DNA of 38,838 nt. Origin: HK-STAS-PATE-2 sp035906575. GTDB lineage: Bacteria; Patescibacteriota; Patescibacteriia; 2-12-FULL-60-25. Below, in pieces: positions 1 to 8,956 of the stretch. The notes under the pieces were generated by a model. It was not told where the DNA came from and made no database searches. It worked only from the letters and a program-made list of their open reading frames with translations. The DNA is taken from assembly GCA_035906575.1 (NCBI GenBank), contig JAMIEW010000050.1, positions 1-38,838 of the forward strand. The letters are read 5' to 3'. Both the position numbers and the translations under genes were made by a program. Numbering within the stretch: position 1 is the stretch's first letter; every line of letters starts with the position of its first letter.

Positions 1-1353
1 TTCAAATTTCTGAAAGAGCTTCTCCCCTGCTTGGTCAGGATCTTTTGCAAGGCGTCTGAACTCCTGAATATCCATGGTCTTAATTTCACCAATAAGATCA
101 GAGAGCTGCGAGACGGCCGGCGCTGTCACGCCGGACATATTTGACCGAATAGGCGCCTGAGCCATGCTTTGTGCTGCTTGAGTCGTTTGCTGGGTTGTCA
201 TAACGTTCGTGAACGACGGCGGAGCAACTTTTTGTTGATACCACTCAGCATGTTCTTCGCTCTCGCGTTTTTTGCGATCTTCAACTTTTTGCTTTTGAGC
301 TACTTCGGTTTCTTGAATACGACGTTTTTGATCGTCTTCAATTTCGCCATGATGAAGCTCGTAGCTCGCTTCAATAATGCGAGCGACGCGTTCTGCTTTC
401 TCAGCATCTAATCCAAGTCCTCCAATTTTATCGTCACGTGTCAGAATACTTGAGGTTTGTAAGGCGTTACGCACATTGCGCAATCGCGTCGAAATAACAT
501 TTTCAAGACGCTTTTCAAGATAGTCGTCTAATTGTAAGTCGCCGATTTGCTGCAAGCATTCTTGCATGGCTTTTTCGAGGACGGGTTCGTATTGGCGTTT
601 TAAGCGTGCGGTATTTATTGATGCTTCAGACGGCTCGCTCTGTTCATCGTTCTCTTCATCATCTCTAAAATCCGTATTCCACATGGCTTGTTCGCGTAAT
701 CGGGAGGTTCGATACCACTCAGAGTACTCTTGCTCGCTCATGACGCTAGCCGTCAATAAGAATGCATTCATTGATGCAAGGTAGGACTCGGCTTGCGGGA
801 GCGTGAATCCGAGACCTCCTTCTGTTTGTTTGCGTTGCAAAAACTCCAACGCCTGATCATCACTGCGTACACCCGTGATAACGGATACCAGCAGGTCTCT
901 CAGGCGTCTCAGTAATTCTTCTTGCAAGACACTCACATTTGCCAAACTCGCAATACGTCGTGCCGCCGCACTATAGGTTACCGGCATGATCGATATGCGG
1001 CTCACCGTAGAGATCTTTTCTGGTGGTACGCCTAATTCTTGCATTCTTGATTCAACGTCCCATGGGACCAAGTCTGCCAATGGGTAAACCATTCTTAACA
1101 GCACTTCACCCTCAAGCTCGGTGATAATGCGATCCCCAGCAACAAGTGCGAGCTTTTTGCGAAACGCTTCTTCGCTGATTTTTTCAAAAAGCAACTCCCA
1201 TACGACGTCTGAAACACGTCTCCAGACATCATAATCATAACCAAGATGCTCTTGGGCTAAATCTTCTTGCAGGCCAGATTCATTGCTTTTTAGGTAGCTT
1301 TTTGCTGGATCTGGCAATCGATTGTAGTACTTTAGCCACACTTCTTTTTTCAT
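1..1353 (-). CDS. Hypothetical helical cytoplasmic protein, 3' end outside window
   Basis: Reading the minus strand from the ATG at 1353 gives 451 codons without a stop, so the gene runs off the left edge. It begins MKKEVWLKYYNRLPDPAKSY. I see no signal peptide or membrane segment. The protein is rich in charged helices. Roughly residues 215-225 are very acidic, and residues 335-380 form a Lys/Glu/Gln-rich probable coiled coil, followed by a Thr/Gln/Ala/Met-rich flexible stretch before the edge. It starts 9 bases after the stop of the VirB6/TrbL-like gene, so the two are very probably co-transcribed and may share a process. I do not recognise a family. A cytoplasmic partner of the membrane protein is an inference from position only. 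The reading frame itself is convincing: long, uninterrupted and operon-spaced. Confidence 0.8.
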   Translation of the reverse strand, partial: MKKEVWLKYYNRLPDPAKSYLKSNESGLQEDLAQEHLGYDYDVWRRVSDVVWELLFEKISEEAFRKKLALVAGDRIITELEGEVLLRMVYPLADLVPWDVESRMQELGVPPEKISTVSRISIMPVTYSAAARRIASLANVSVLQEELLRRLRDLLVSVITGVRSDDQALEFLQRKQTEGGLGFTLPQAESYLASMNAFLLTASVMSEQEYSEWYRTSRLREQAMWNTDFRDDEENDEQSEPSEASINTARLKRQYEPVLEKAMQECLQQIGDLQLDDYLEKRLENVISTRLRNVRNALQTSSILTRDDKIGGLGLDAEKAERVARIIEASYELHHGEIEDDQKRRIQETEVAQKQKVEDRKKRESEEHAEWYQQKVAPPSFTNVMTTQQTTQAAQSMAQAPIRSNMSGVTAPAVSQLSDLIGEIKTMDIQEFRRLAKDPDQAGEKLFQKFE

Positions 1354-1362
1354 AAAAGATGT

Positions 1363-4300
1363 TTAGGCTGCAGGGTATTGATCACTCGGATTATCTGAAC
1401 TCTCCAATGTTTTCTTTAGTCTTGGTGGCAATCGTTGACCTTTCTTGACCATATCAACGCGCAGTTGATCACCAGCTTTCAAAATATCATCCTCTCCTTT
1501 TGTAAGGACTTTCCCACTGTTTTCAATTTTTCTCAACCTATCGGATTCAGCGAGAACAGCTGCAAGGGTAATATCAAGCGCATCTTGATGGGGTCCGCTC
1601 ATACCCCCGTACTGCTGATAGATACTCCTCAAATCAATAACAGCTTTGCCATTTGCATCTGTCTTAGTGATCTCTTGAAGCATCTTGGCACGTGCCTCAG
1701 GGCCTACACCATCAGCACCAATTTGTTGCATCGCGCGTATAGCAGGAGCCATGGCGCGACTAGCCTCAGTGACATAGCGCGAGGCATTCTCTTTAATATC
1801 TTCGTATTTTGCTTTTGCCTCAGCAAGTTCGGTCAATCTCTCTTTCTTTAGCGCATCAATTTGTTGTTTATCATTACCCACCGTTTGAAGATCAAAGTTG
1901 TATTGATCCTCAATGTCTTTTCTTGCGGCATTATAATTTGCCGTCGCATTTGTGACTTCAGAAAGGACATTGCTTGCGGCCGCCATGTTGGCGGCAATAG
2001 ATTCAGCGACAACATCGCTTGCGCCACGTCCATTGCTATCGACATAGCTCGTATTGAGAACTTCTGAAAGCGGCGCACCATAACTAACGGCCCCCATGAC
2101 ATTAGCAGCATTCATGCCAGCCTCTGTCTTGATGGCTTCAAGCGCCTTTTCTTGATTAACACTTCTGACTCTTTGGCCCCTCACCATCTTAGGACTTGAT
2201 GTATCATCATTATTAATAGCAAAAGAATGCATTGAACCGTCCGATTTATTCTTTTTAAACTGCATCTGATTAAGTTGGCTCACCTTGGTGCCAGGAGAGT
2301 TATACAAGAAAAGCTCCTGAGCCTCCATCGCCTGATGGAGATTCTTATTGACACGCGCCACCTCGAGCTTTTTCTTCTTCCAATCAGCTTCATCGACAAG
2401 TGAAATCACACCGTTCGCGTCTTTCTTCCAGCCGTTTTTCAACATAAATGCCGTAACGACTTCGCCGCTATTAGCGGTGAATTCATCAACATCTTTATAG
2501 ACGTCTGGTGAAGTTACGAGGTCATTTAGTGCCTTTTCGCGATCCGTGCCAGCTTGCGCTAAGAGTGGATTCGATCTCACGAGTTTTTCATATTCTTCAA
2601 TTTTTGTTTTGTCACCACGGTCAATCGCATTTTGACGTTGAGTTTTAATCTGCCCTGCACGAGCGTCAAAGAGCTCTTTACGAATAAGCTGCTCGCTCGC
2701 CGCCTTGGCCGTCGTTAATGCCGTCGATTCGTCTAAGCCCTGATCTCTATAGTATTTGTATAAACCATCATCAGAATCTACTTTAACATACTCATGTTTT
2801 CTCTCTTTATAGAGCCTTTCATTCAATGCAGTGTCAGCTAACTTGCCTGCAAACTCTGCTTCACCAACCTGTTCTGAATAAGCCATACCGATCGAACCTC
2901 GCGTAAGCGTGCCTGCGCGAGCAATCTCTAAGAGCTCTTGTTCTTCAGTACCACTTCTTGCTAGCCCCGCGAGGTTAGCAGCACGTTTTTTATCTGCATC
3001 CGTAAGTTCTTTTGTTCGACTTTCTACACGACCAGCGAATTGCGTAAGACCAGACTCAGCTTTTTGATATTTGTCTGTACGTCGGATAGCACCACCAACT
3101 AATGGCACTGAGCTCGCATAGCCCATAGCCTTAACACCCGCAACACCAATACGACGCGAAAGACTGTTCCCAGTTCGTTTAGCTAATTGCTGATCAGCGA
3201 TGTTGTAGCCTAATCTGCCGGCAGCGCGCGCACCACGAGCAGCGCCTTTTACTGCTCCTTTACCTAGGGTATATGGGGCCTTAACAACTCCCTTTGCCAA
3301 TGACTTCGTTTTACTTGCAATAACACCAGCCAACCCACCCATAGCGGCTGCCGAAGCAACGGCCGTATCAAGAGCGGCTAACATCAACGCGATACCAACG
3401 ACAAACGAGATAACATGGTTTGAATCCGCGATGGCAGTAATAAATCCAAATGTGGCACCAACTGCGGAATCAGCCGCACCAGCAACACCTCCTTCGGCAC
3501 CTGTAGAAGGGCGCGTGAGATTGAGCGCGGCAGAGAGGCCCGTAGCGGCAGTCTGAGAATTAGCTTCCTGCGAAGATCTCTGAGTGATCGCAAGTGTGAG
3601 CCATAAGAAAAAGGCAATAACAGGTCCACCAGTAAGTAGGCCCGTTAAGCGCTTCCAATATTCGCCTGTGACGGCTCCCATCCCGCGCTGCAATTTCTCT
3701 GGTAGAGCCGAGGCAAAAAACGCTAGCGGAGCAAGAATCAGGGTGATCCATAACGCAACGATACGATAAACGAGATAACACGTCAGGATGATGACAACGC
3801 CCAAAGCGATCGACATGAAGAAGATAGCGAGGCCATAGGCAAGGATAATATTTGCGAACTGTGCCGGAGTAGTACCAGTGGGGTTAAACTGCATCATTTT
3901 ATCCAGACCTAATGCATACACAAAATTACCGGCAGCCGACTGAGCAAAAGCATTTACGAAGGTCAACATCACGACCTGTGAAAAATCAATCAAGAGTTGA
4001 ATCAGCGTTTTTGAAAAATTGATCAATACCGCTTGTAACAAAAGCTTAGGCAACACTTTTTCATAATGAAACTCATCTCGACCGATAACGGTGGCAAAGG
4101 CGGTCAATAAGAGAACGATGATAAAGAACATGTTTGTCGTATCACGTACGACGATCCAGCCTTGAACGACGGGCATCGCATCTGAGAAGCCGTTGTATTG
4201 AGCGAATGCAATCAAGACACTAATAACCAAAAGAATCATGCTGCCAATGAGATTGGCGACAAGACCCAGGATTGATGCAATACCCTCACAAATGAAACCA

Positions 4301-4554
4301 GTAACTGGACCGCTACAAGCAGCGCTTGTTCGGTCATTCGCTTGTGACTGTACGATATTGTTCGTCGTTTCAGTAGGCGTGACAGCAGGCGCTGGTGTCG
4401 TTGCAGGGACCACGCTGCCTGACCCTTGGGCAAATGCGTACTCGGTTGAACCCATCACCATAAAAATGGCGAACAGCGCAACCATTGCCGTTGCAAAAAA
4501 CTTCTTTCCTCTTTGTGATGAAAGGGACGTGCGTAGTCGTTCAAAGGTGAACAT
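1363..4554 (-). CDS. VirB6/TrbL-like polytopic membrane protein with long cytoplasmic tail
   Basis: With the ATG at 4554 the protein has 1063 residues; the frame stays open to a TTG at 4632, but the ATG places a signal-anchor-like segment properly at residues 20-43, ending AYAFAQ-like at an Ala-X-Ala site. Hydrophobic segments follow at about 95-120, 142-158, 166-200, 234-285, 307-324 and 380-410. The part with ALWITLILAPLAFFASALP then a conserved Trp resembles the core of VirB6/TrbL type IV secretion channel proteins. After about residue 420 the protein is hydrophilic, basic first and then helical and charged, about 600 residues. VirB6-family proteins form inner-membrane channel parts; that role is inferred. 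No VirB4, VirB8 or pilin gene is visible here. The next gene starts 9 bases downstream. Family assignment rests on topology and the LAPLAF-like motif. Confidence 0.6.
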   Translation of the reverse strand: MFTFERLRTSLSSQRGKKFFATAMVALFAIFMVMGSTEYAFAQGSGSVVPATTPAPAVTPTETTNNIVQSQANDRTSAACSGPVTGFICEGIASILGLVANLIGSMILLVISVLIAFAQYNGFSDAMPVVQGWIVVRDTTNMFFIIVLLLTAFATVIGRDEFHYEKVLPKLLLQAVLINFSKTLIQLLIDFSQVVMLTFVNAFAQSAAGNFVYALGLDKMMQFNPTGTTPAQFANIILAYGLAIFFMSIALGVVIILTCYLVYRIVALWITLILAPLAFFASALPEKLQRGMGAVTGEYWKRLTGLLTGGPVIAFFLWLTLAITQRSSQEANSQTAATGLSAALNLTRPSTGAEGGVAGAADSAVGATFGFITAIADSNHVISFVVGIALMLAALDTAVASAAAMGGLAGVIASKTKSLAKGVVKAPYTLGKGAVKGAARGARAAGRLGYNIADQQLAKRTGNSLSRRIGVAGVKAMGYASSVPLVGGAIRRTDKYQKAESGLTQFAGRVESRTKELTDADKKRAANLAGLARSGTEEQELLEIARAGTLTRGSIGMAYSEQVGEAEFAGKLADTALNERLYKERKHEYVKVDSDDGLYKYYRDQGLDESTALTTAKAASEQLIRKELFDARAGQIKTQRQNAIDRGDKTKIEEYEKLVRSNPLLAQAGTDREKALNDLVTSPDVYKDVDEFTANSGEVVTAFMLKNGWKKDANGVISLVDEADWKKKKLEVARVNKNLHQAMEAQELFLYNSPGTKVSQLNQMQFKKNKSDGSMHSFAINNDDTSSPKMVRGQRVRSVNQEKALEAIKTEAGMNAANVMGAVSYGAPLSEVLNTSYVDSNGRGASDVVAESIAANMAAASNVLSEVTNATANYNAARKDIEDQYNFDLQTVGNDKQQIDALKKERLTELAEAKAKYEDIKENASRYVTEASRAMAPAIRAMQQIGADGVGPEARAKMLQEITKTDANGKAVIDLRSIYQQYGGMSGPHQDALDITLAAVLAESDRLRKIENSGKVLTKGEDDILKAGDQLRVDMVKKGQRLPPRLKKTLESSDNPSDQYPAA

Positions 4555-4636
4555 AATTTCGTTATCTATAATATCACATTCTACCCTGTCTCGACCATGG
4601 GGATAAACATTACCCATCACGCTCTTTTTCAAAGGT

Positions 4637-4665
4637 TTGACGCATTGTGTGGATAGCCGTATTCT
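4637..4665 (+). promoter_or_regulatory. Sigma70-type promoter for the LCP gene
   Basis: TTGACG at 4637-4642, 17-base spacer, TATTCT at 4660-4665. Expected start of transcription is near 4672, about 30 bases before the ATG at 4702. It lies in the divergent gap between the VirB6-like gene and the LCP gene. Confidence 0.55.
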
Positions 4666-4701
4666 GATACACTCCGAATTGTTCTTAATGGCTTTCTACG
4701 C

Positions 4702-6195
4702 ATGGTATCCGTCAACTTTTTGAATACAGATCATGAGCGACTCGCACGGCGTAAGACCGTCATTTTTGCGAGTTTGTTTACGCTTATCGTGGGCGGCGTC
4801 ACCTTTGCTGGTGCGGCCGCTTCTTATCGCTCTGTGCAACACGGTACGAGTGTTTTTGCTGAGTTCGTACGCCTACCTGGTATTCGTGACGCACATAAAC
4901 TTGTCTTTGGCGCAGAGCTGCCTGCATTGGCTGGCACAACCATTACCGGCGAAGACAAAAATCCTGACATCTTAACGGTCCTCTTACTTGGTATCGGTGG
5001 TGCCGGTCACGATGGTGCCAACCTCACCGATACCATCATGATCGCGTCTATTAATACCAAAGACAAACGCGTTAACATGCTTTCGATCCCACGCGACATG
5101 GCGTTTCCTAACGGCCGTGGCGGATACGAAAAAATCAACGCCGTTCATGCCTGGGAAGAAAAAGACCATCCAGGTGAAGGCGCCGTACGTACGGCAAAAA
5201 TCTTTTCAGAATTTTTTGGCGTAAGCATTGATCACGTTGTTCGCGTTGATTTTAATGGCTTTGCCAAGATGGTAGATGCGATTGGCGGTATCACCGTCAA
5301 TGTTGAACGCTCGTTTAGTGATACAACTTATCCAACTGAAGATGATAAGTGGCAAACCATCACCTTTAAAAAAGGCGAACAACAAATGGATGGTGACACG
5401 GCACTGAAGTACGCCCGCTCGCGTCACGGAAATAACGGCGAGGGCTCTGACTTTGCGCGCGCAAAACGTCAGCAAATCGTGATGGTGGCTATTCGTGAAA
5501 AATTACTATCTCTTAATACGCTCGCAGATCCGACCAAGCTCGCGAAGCTCTACCAAGTCATCGCCAACCACCTACAGTCTGACATGAGTCCGTGGGAGGC
5601 CTTTAATCTTGCACCGATTGCTACCGACATCCAAAAAGACAAGATTCAGCAACATGTCTTAACTGATGCGCCCGATGGTGAACTAGTGCCGGCGAATATC
5701 AATGGCAGCTTCTTACTCTTCCCAAAGGGCGGTGATTGGACGCGTATCAAGACCTTGGCTCAGAACCCCTTTAATGAGGATGTCACCTCAACGGTGGCAG
5801 AACTCCCTAAAGTAGAGGTCAAAAATGGCACATTTCGCACAGGAATGGCCTTTCAGGTCGCAAACCGCCTCGGTTTAGAGGGCTTTAGCGCGGAGTCCAT
5901 CGGCAATGCAAGCTCTCGACAATACGAAAAAACTGTGATATTTGACTTAACGAATGGTAGTAAAGTACAAGAGCTGGTCAAATTAAAGCAGCTTTTGAAT
6001 GCCAATGTCTCACTGACGGCAGCCGTTACTTCATCACAAAACCCAAGCATTCGCAGTGTTTACGCAGAAGCGAATACCACCGAGGCCATCGCGTCGACCG
6101 ACACCGATTTTCTCGTTATTTTGGGCGAATCTTCGTATCCCCTCGTCCAGCCCACCCAAAACACCACCTATGTCAGTACATCGACAAGCCCTTGA
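4702..6195 (+). CDS. LytR-CpsA-Psr (LCP) family cell-wall glycopolymer transferase
   Basis: The protein has 497 residues. A single N-terminal membrane anchor (about 18-40) is followed by the LCP domain from about 91 to 265. Family hallmarks are the LLLGIGG start, LTDTIMIASI (Asp110), the SIPRDM motif (Arg131, Asp132) and ALKYARSRH. Residues about 365-475 match the LytR C-terminal domain, with VEVKNGT at its start. Known LCP proteins transfer undecaprenyl-linked glycopolymers to peptidoglycan or proteins outside the membrane; the substrate here is unknown. A good promoter lies 30-60 bases upstream. The 3' end overlaps the start of der by 26 bases in another frame, suggesting co-transcription. 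Confidence 0.92.
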   Translation: MVSVNFLNTDHERLARRKTVIFASLFTLIVGGVTFAGAAASYRSVQHGTSVFAEFVRLPGIRDAHKLVFGAELPALAGTTITGEDKNPDILTVLLLGIGGAGHDGANLTDTIMIASINTKDKRVNMLSIPRDMAFPNGRGGYEKINAVHAWEEKDHPGEGAVRTAKIFSEFFGVSIDHVVRVDFNGFAKMVDAIGGITVNVERSFSDTTYPTEDDKWQTITFKKGEQQMDGDTALKYARSRHGNNGEGSDFARAKRQQIVMVAIREKLLSLNTLADPTKLAKLYQVIANHLQSDMSPWEAFNLAPIATDIQKDKIQQHVLTDAPDGELVPANINGSFLLFPKGGDWTRIKTLAQNPFNEDVTSTVAELPKVEVKNGTFRTGMAFQVANRLGLEGFSAESIGNASSRQYEKTVIFDLTNGSKVQELVKLKQLLNANVSLTAAVTSSQNPSIRSVYAEANTTEAIASTDTDFLVILGESSYPLVQPTQNTTYVSTSTSP

Positions 6196-7654
6196 TTATC
6201 CCAAGGTCGCCCTCATTGGCAGAACCAATGTCGGCAAATCCTCTCTTTGGAACCGCCTAACCGAATCCGGCAAGGCTATCGTGAGTGCAGAATCCCACAC
6301 CACACGAGACCGCAATTACGGCCTTGTTTTGTGGCAAGGTGCGGCTTTTGAGCTCATTGATACGGGCGGCATGGATACTGAAAAAGATTCAATTGGCGAA
6401 GGCATTCTTCACCAGGCGAAGCTTGCAATTAAAGAGGCTGACATTGTCTTGTTTGTCTTTGATGCAAAGACAGGTATTTTGCCACAAGATCTCGAACTCG
6501 CTGAAGAAATCAAGAAATCCAAAAAATCGGTTATTTTGCTTGCAAATAAAGTCGATACGATTCGTGACACCGGCAGCGCCTACTCACATGACGTTTATCG
6601 TATGGGTTTGGGCGAGCCTCGCATGGTGAGTGCTTCGACCAGTCTCGGTATCGGTGATTTGTTGGACGAAGTTTCGATCACGCTCGATAAGGCTGGCAAA
6701 CCTCCGGTCATGAAGCATGAGATGCTTCCGTTACGCGTAGTGCTTGTTGGTCGGCCAAACGTAGGTAAATCGTCATTGGTAAACAGCATTCTTGGTGAAG
6801 ACCGCGTTATTGTATCCCCTATTGCCCACACCACACGCGAACCACAGGACACGCTTCTTAAATACAAAGAACGTGACATTGTGCTCGTTGATACGGCTGG
6901 TATGCGTCGTCGCTCGAGTATTACCAAAGGCATTGAAGAAGAAAGTCTCGAACGCAACCGTGAAGCCGTTAAACGCGCTGATGTGGCTATGTTGATTTTT
7001 GATGCCACTCAAGATCCGACCTCATGGGACCGTCATCTTGCCGGTATGCTTGAAGAATCCAACAAGGGTTTAATTCTCGTTGCAAACAAATGGGACCTTG
7101 TTGAAAATAAAGAAACCAATACTGCACAAGAATACGAAGTATTGATTCGTCAGCTTTTCCCATTCTTGAGCTGGGCTCCGATGATTTTTGTCAGTGCAAA
7201 AGAAAACTTACGAAGCGGCAAACTCATTGATCTTGCTCTTGAAGTTCAAGATGAGCGCATGCGTCACATTGATTACAATGCGGCCAATAAACTTTTGAAG
7301 AAGACGATTCAGCGCATGCGTCCTTTGGCCAGCTATGGTCCAAAATCGCCTCGCGTCTTTGATGTCGCACAAACAAAACACGCACCTCCAACCTTCTTGG
7401 TGACGGTGCATGGCGAAAAAGACAACTTGCATCCAAACTGGCTTAAGTTCTTTGAAAAGCGCATTCGCGAAAAATTCGGCTTTGTTGGTACCCCAATCGT
7501 GGTCAAAGTACAGCACTTGCCTATCTCCAAAACCGAAAAAGCCGGCAACGTCTTTGGTCCTGGTATGGAAGCGGTGGCTGGTAAAGTTCGTCACAAAATC
7601 AAACGTGTTAACCAAACCATGCGTCGCCAAAAGAAAGGCCGCACAGCGTTCTAA
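6170..7654 (+). CDS. der: Ribosome-assembly GTPase Der (EngA)
   Basis: Two tandem GTPase domains identify Der, which acts in maturation of the 50S ribosomal subunit. With the ATG at 6170 (494 residues), domain 1 shows GRTNVGKS (17-24), DTGG (64-67) and NKVD (126-129). Domain 2 shows GRPNVGKS (194-201), DTAG (241-244) and NKWD (306-309). A KH-like C-terminal domain follows, ending in a basic tail. The frame is open back to an ATG at 6056, but that 38-residue extension is Pro/Ser-rich and lies inside the LCP gene; MSVHRQALDYPKVALIG is the natural start. The first G1 loop has Thr where most Der proteins have Pro. A hairpin terminator follows the stop. Confidence 0.96.
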   Translation: MSVHRQALDYPKVALIGRTNVGKSSLWNRLTESGKAIVSAESHTTRDRNYGLVLWQGAAFELIDTGGMDTEKDSIGEGILHQAKLAIKEADIVLFVFDAKTGILPQDLELAEEIKKSKKSVILLANKVDTIRDTGSAYSHDVYRMGLGEPRMVSASTSLGIGDLLDEVSITLDKAGKPPVMKHEMLPLRVVLVGRPNVGKSSLVNSILGEDRVIVSPIAHTTREPQDTLLKYKERDIVLVDTAGMRRRSSITKGIEEESLERNREAVKRADVAMLIFDATQDPTSWDRHLAGMLEESNKGLILVANKWDLVENKETNTAQEYEVLIRQLFPFLSWAPMIFVSAKENLRSGKLIDLALEVQDERMRHIDYNAANKLLKKTIQRMRPLASYGPKSPRVFDVAQTKHAPPTFLVTVHGEKDNLHPNWLKFFEKRIREKFGFVGTPIVVKVQHLPISKTEKAGNVFGPGMEAVAGKVRHKIKRVNQTMRRQKKGRTAF

Positions 7655-7655
7655 C

Positions 7656-7685
7656 AAAAAAACTACGCAGCCTCGGCTGCGTAGT
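7656..7685. terminator. Bidirectional terminator between der and the small membrane genes
   Basis: Ten-base-pair stem ACTACGCAGC (7662-7671) with GCTGCGTAGT (7676-7685), loop CTCG. On the minus strand it is followed by seven Ts, a strong terminator for the small membrane genes; on the plus strand the tail is CTTGTTT, weaker. One arm and the loop are the last codons of the membrane gene that ends at 7663. Confidence 0.8.
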
Positions 7686-8043
7686 CTTGTTTACCAACTA
7701 AGTACGGAAGTTCGTACTCTACGAATGAGACGATGATGCCTACAAACAACAGCACAACGACACACGCCGCGAGTCCTGCAGAGAACGCAACAAGAGTTTC
7801 GATATAAATTTTGAAAATTTTTTCTTTAACCAGTCTAATATAGACAAGAGGCGTCAGGAAAATTGCAATAGTCACGAAATAAAGCGAATAATAAACAAGC
7901 CCAATACATGCAAGTCCAGTGCATTCTGATGCGTGCTCAAAATACTCCATGCTGAAAAAAAACAAGGCGATCAGAAAAATACCATTCAGTATAGAGCAAA
8001 CGAGTAACCGCATATTTGTAAACCCTTCTGTTTCATTATTCAT
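7663..8043 (-). CDS. Small membrane protein, paralogue 2 of a tandem pair
   Basis: With the ATG at 8043 the protein has 126 residues beginning MNNETEGFTNMRLLVCSILN. The frame is open to 8226, but that extension lies over the upstream gene and is not hydrophobic or conserved. Three or four hydrophobic segments are visible (about 12-30, 42-65, 80-115). It aligns by eye with the 98-residue neighbour: same MN.ET start, VCSILN / VSSILN, and a shared C-x-GL-x-C pair between the first two membrane segments. It also has a longer C-terminal membrane segment and tail (YELPYLVGKQDYAAEAA). The start is 5 bases after the neighbour's stop, so they form one operon. No SD and no recognised family. Function unknown. 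Confidence 0.75.
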   Translation of the reverse strand: MNNETEGFTNMRLLVCSILNGIFLIALFFFSMEYFEHASECTGLACIGLVYYSLYFVTIAIFLTPLVYIRLVKEKIFKIYIETLVAFSAGLAACVVVLLFVGIIVSFVEYELPYLVGKQDYAAEAA

Positions 8044-8048
8044 AAGGT

Positions 8049-8345
8049 TCAGGCCGCAGACGCGAGAGCGCTGATTAATAAAACGAATACGACCATGAAC
8101 ATAATATAGTTTTTCCAGCTTATTGCCTTGTGCCAGTCTAGAAAAATCAGAGGTGTAAACAATGACGCGAAGAATACAATGGGCAGCGTGATATAACTGA
8201 GAGCGGTACACGATAGCCCTACGCATTGAGTAAATAGACTCGACAGCATGCCACCAGCGATAATTAGAGCAAACAGCAACACGATATTTAAAATCGAGCT
8301 TACAACTAATTGACCGAAGCTTAATTCCCGTGTTTCTTTATTCAT
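8049..8345 (-). CDS. Small membrane protein, paralogue 1 of a tandem pair
   Basis: Ninety-eight residues, beginning MNKETRELSFGQLVVSSILN. About three membrane segments (12-34, 46-68, 76-96) fill most of the protein. The C-VGLS-C pair after the first segment matches C-TGLA-C in the downstream paralogue. The pair may be extracytoplasmic and disulphide-forming, but that is inference. The gene is divergent from pth with only 14 bases between start codons, so promoters must overlap the coding ends. There is no SD. No family recognised. Confidence 0.72.
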   Translation of the reverse strand: MNKETRELSFGQLVVSSILNIVLLFALIIAGGMLSSLFTQCVGLSCTALSYITLPIVFFASLFTPLIFLDWHKAISWKNYIMFMVVFVLLISALASAA

Positions 8346-8359
8346 AAGAAAAGGATATC

Positions 8360-8956
8360 ATGCGCCTTGTATCTATGAAACTCATTGTTGGCCTTGGTAA
8401 TCCTGGCAAAGACTACGACAAAACCCGCCATAATATTGGTTGGGAATTACTTCAAGCATTTGCAGAACACCACCGTGCTGACGGTTTCAAGAAAAACCGT
8501 GCTCTAAAAGCCGAGATAACCGATATTCGTATCGGCTCGGAGCGCGTTTTTTTGGCGTTTCCAACGACATTTATGAACTTATCTGGGCAAGCGGTGCAGG
8601 CGATTGCTTCTTTTTATAAAATCCCGGTCGAAAACATCCTTATTCTTCAAGATGAGATGGATGTGGAGGTCGGTAAAGCAAAGTTCACCGCCAAAGGCGG
8701 AGCTGCTGGGCATAATGGCATCACTTCTATCCAGCAATCGTTAGCGACGAATGAAATCGCGCGTTTCCGCATTGGCGTGAACCGTCCAACGGGGCAAATT
8801 AAAGTTGAAGACTATGTCTTGCAACGTTTTTCACCAGAAGATGAACAGCAACTCAATAAACGAGCTGACACCTTCATCGAGGCATTAAATTCGTGGGTGA
8901 ATGAAGGCTTGACAAAGACCATGTCTTCGTGGAACGGGGTATTAGGTGCAAACTGA
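8360..8956 (+). CDS. pth: Peptidyl-tRNA hydrolase
   Basis: The protein recycles peptidyl-tRNA released from stalled ribosomes by cleaving the ester bond. Family motifs are GLGNPG near the N-terminus, TRHNIGW with the catalytic His, FMNLSGQAV, the DEMD acidic stretch with the catalytic Asp and GGAAGHNGI. At 198 residues it has normal length. I kept the ATG at 8360 because AGGA lies 4 bases upstream; a second ATG at 8375 starts MKLIVGLGNPG and is the usual N-terminus, so it remains possible. dprA begins inside its last codons (11-base overlap), so the two are translationally linked. Confidence 0.95.
   Translation: MRLVSMKLIVGLGNPGKDYDKTRHNIGWELLQAFAEHHRADGFKKNRALKAEITDIRIGSERVFLAFPTTFMNLSGQAVQAIASFYKIPVENILILQDEMDVEVGKAKFTAKGGAAGHNGITSIQQSLATNEIARFRIGVNRPTGQIKVEDYVLQRFSPEDEQQLNKRADTFIEALNSWVNEGLTKTMSSWNGVLGAN

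Noticed and set aside
4649..4657. Possible DnaA box (TGTGGATAG, one mismatch)
   Set aside because: Single imperfect copy with no cluster and no AT-rich unwinding region; it lies in the LCP promoter spacer.
6056..6169. 38-codon upstream extension of der
   Set aside because: Pro/Ser-rich out-of-frame read of the LCP gene; does not resemble any Der N-terminus.
7208..7657. Long minus-strand frame inside der
   Set aside because: Antisense to the well-identified KH domain of Der; a shadow frame.
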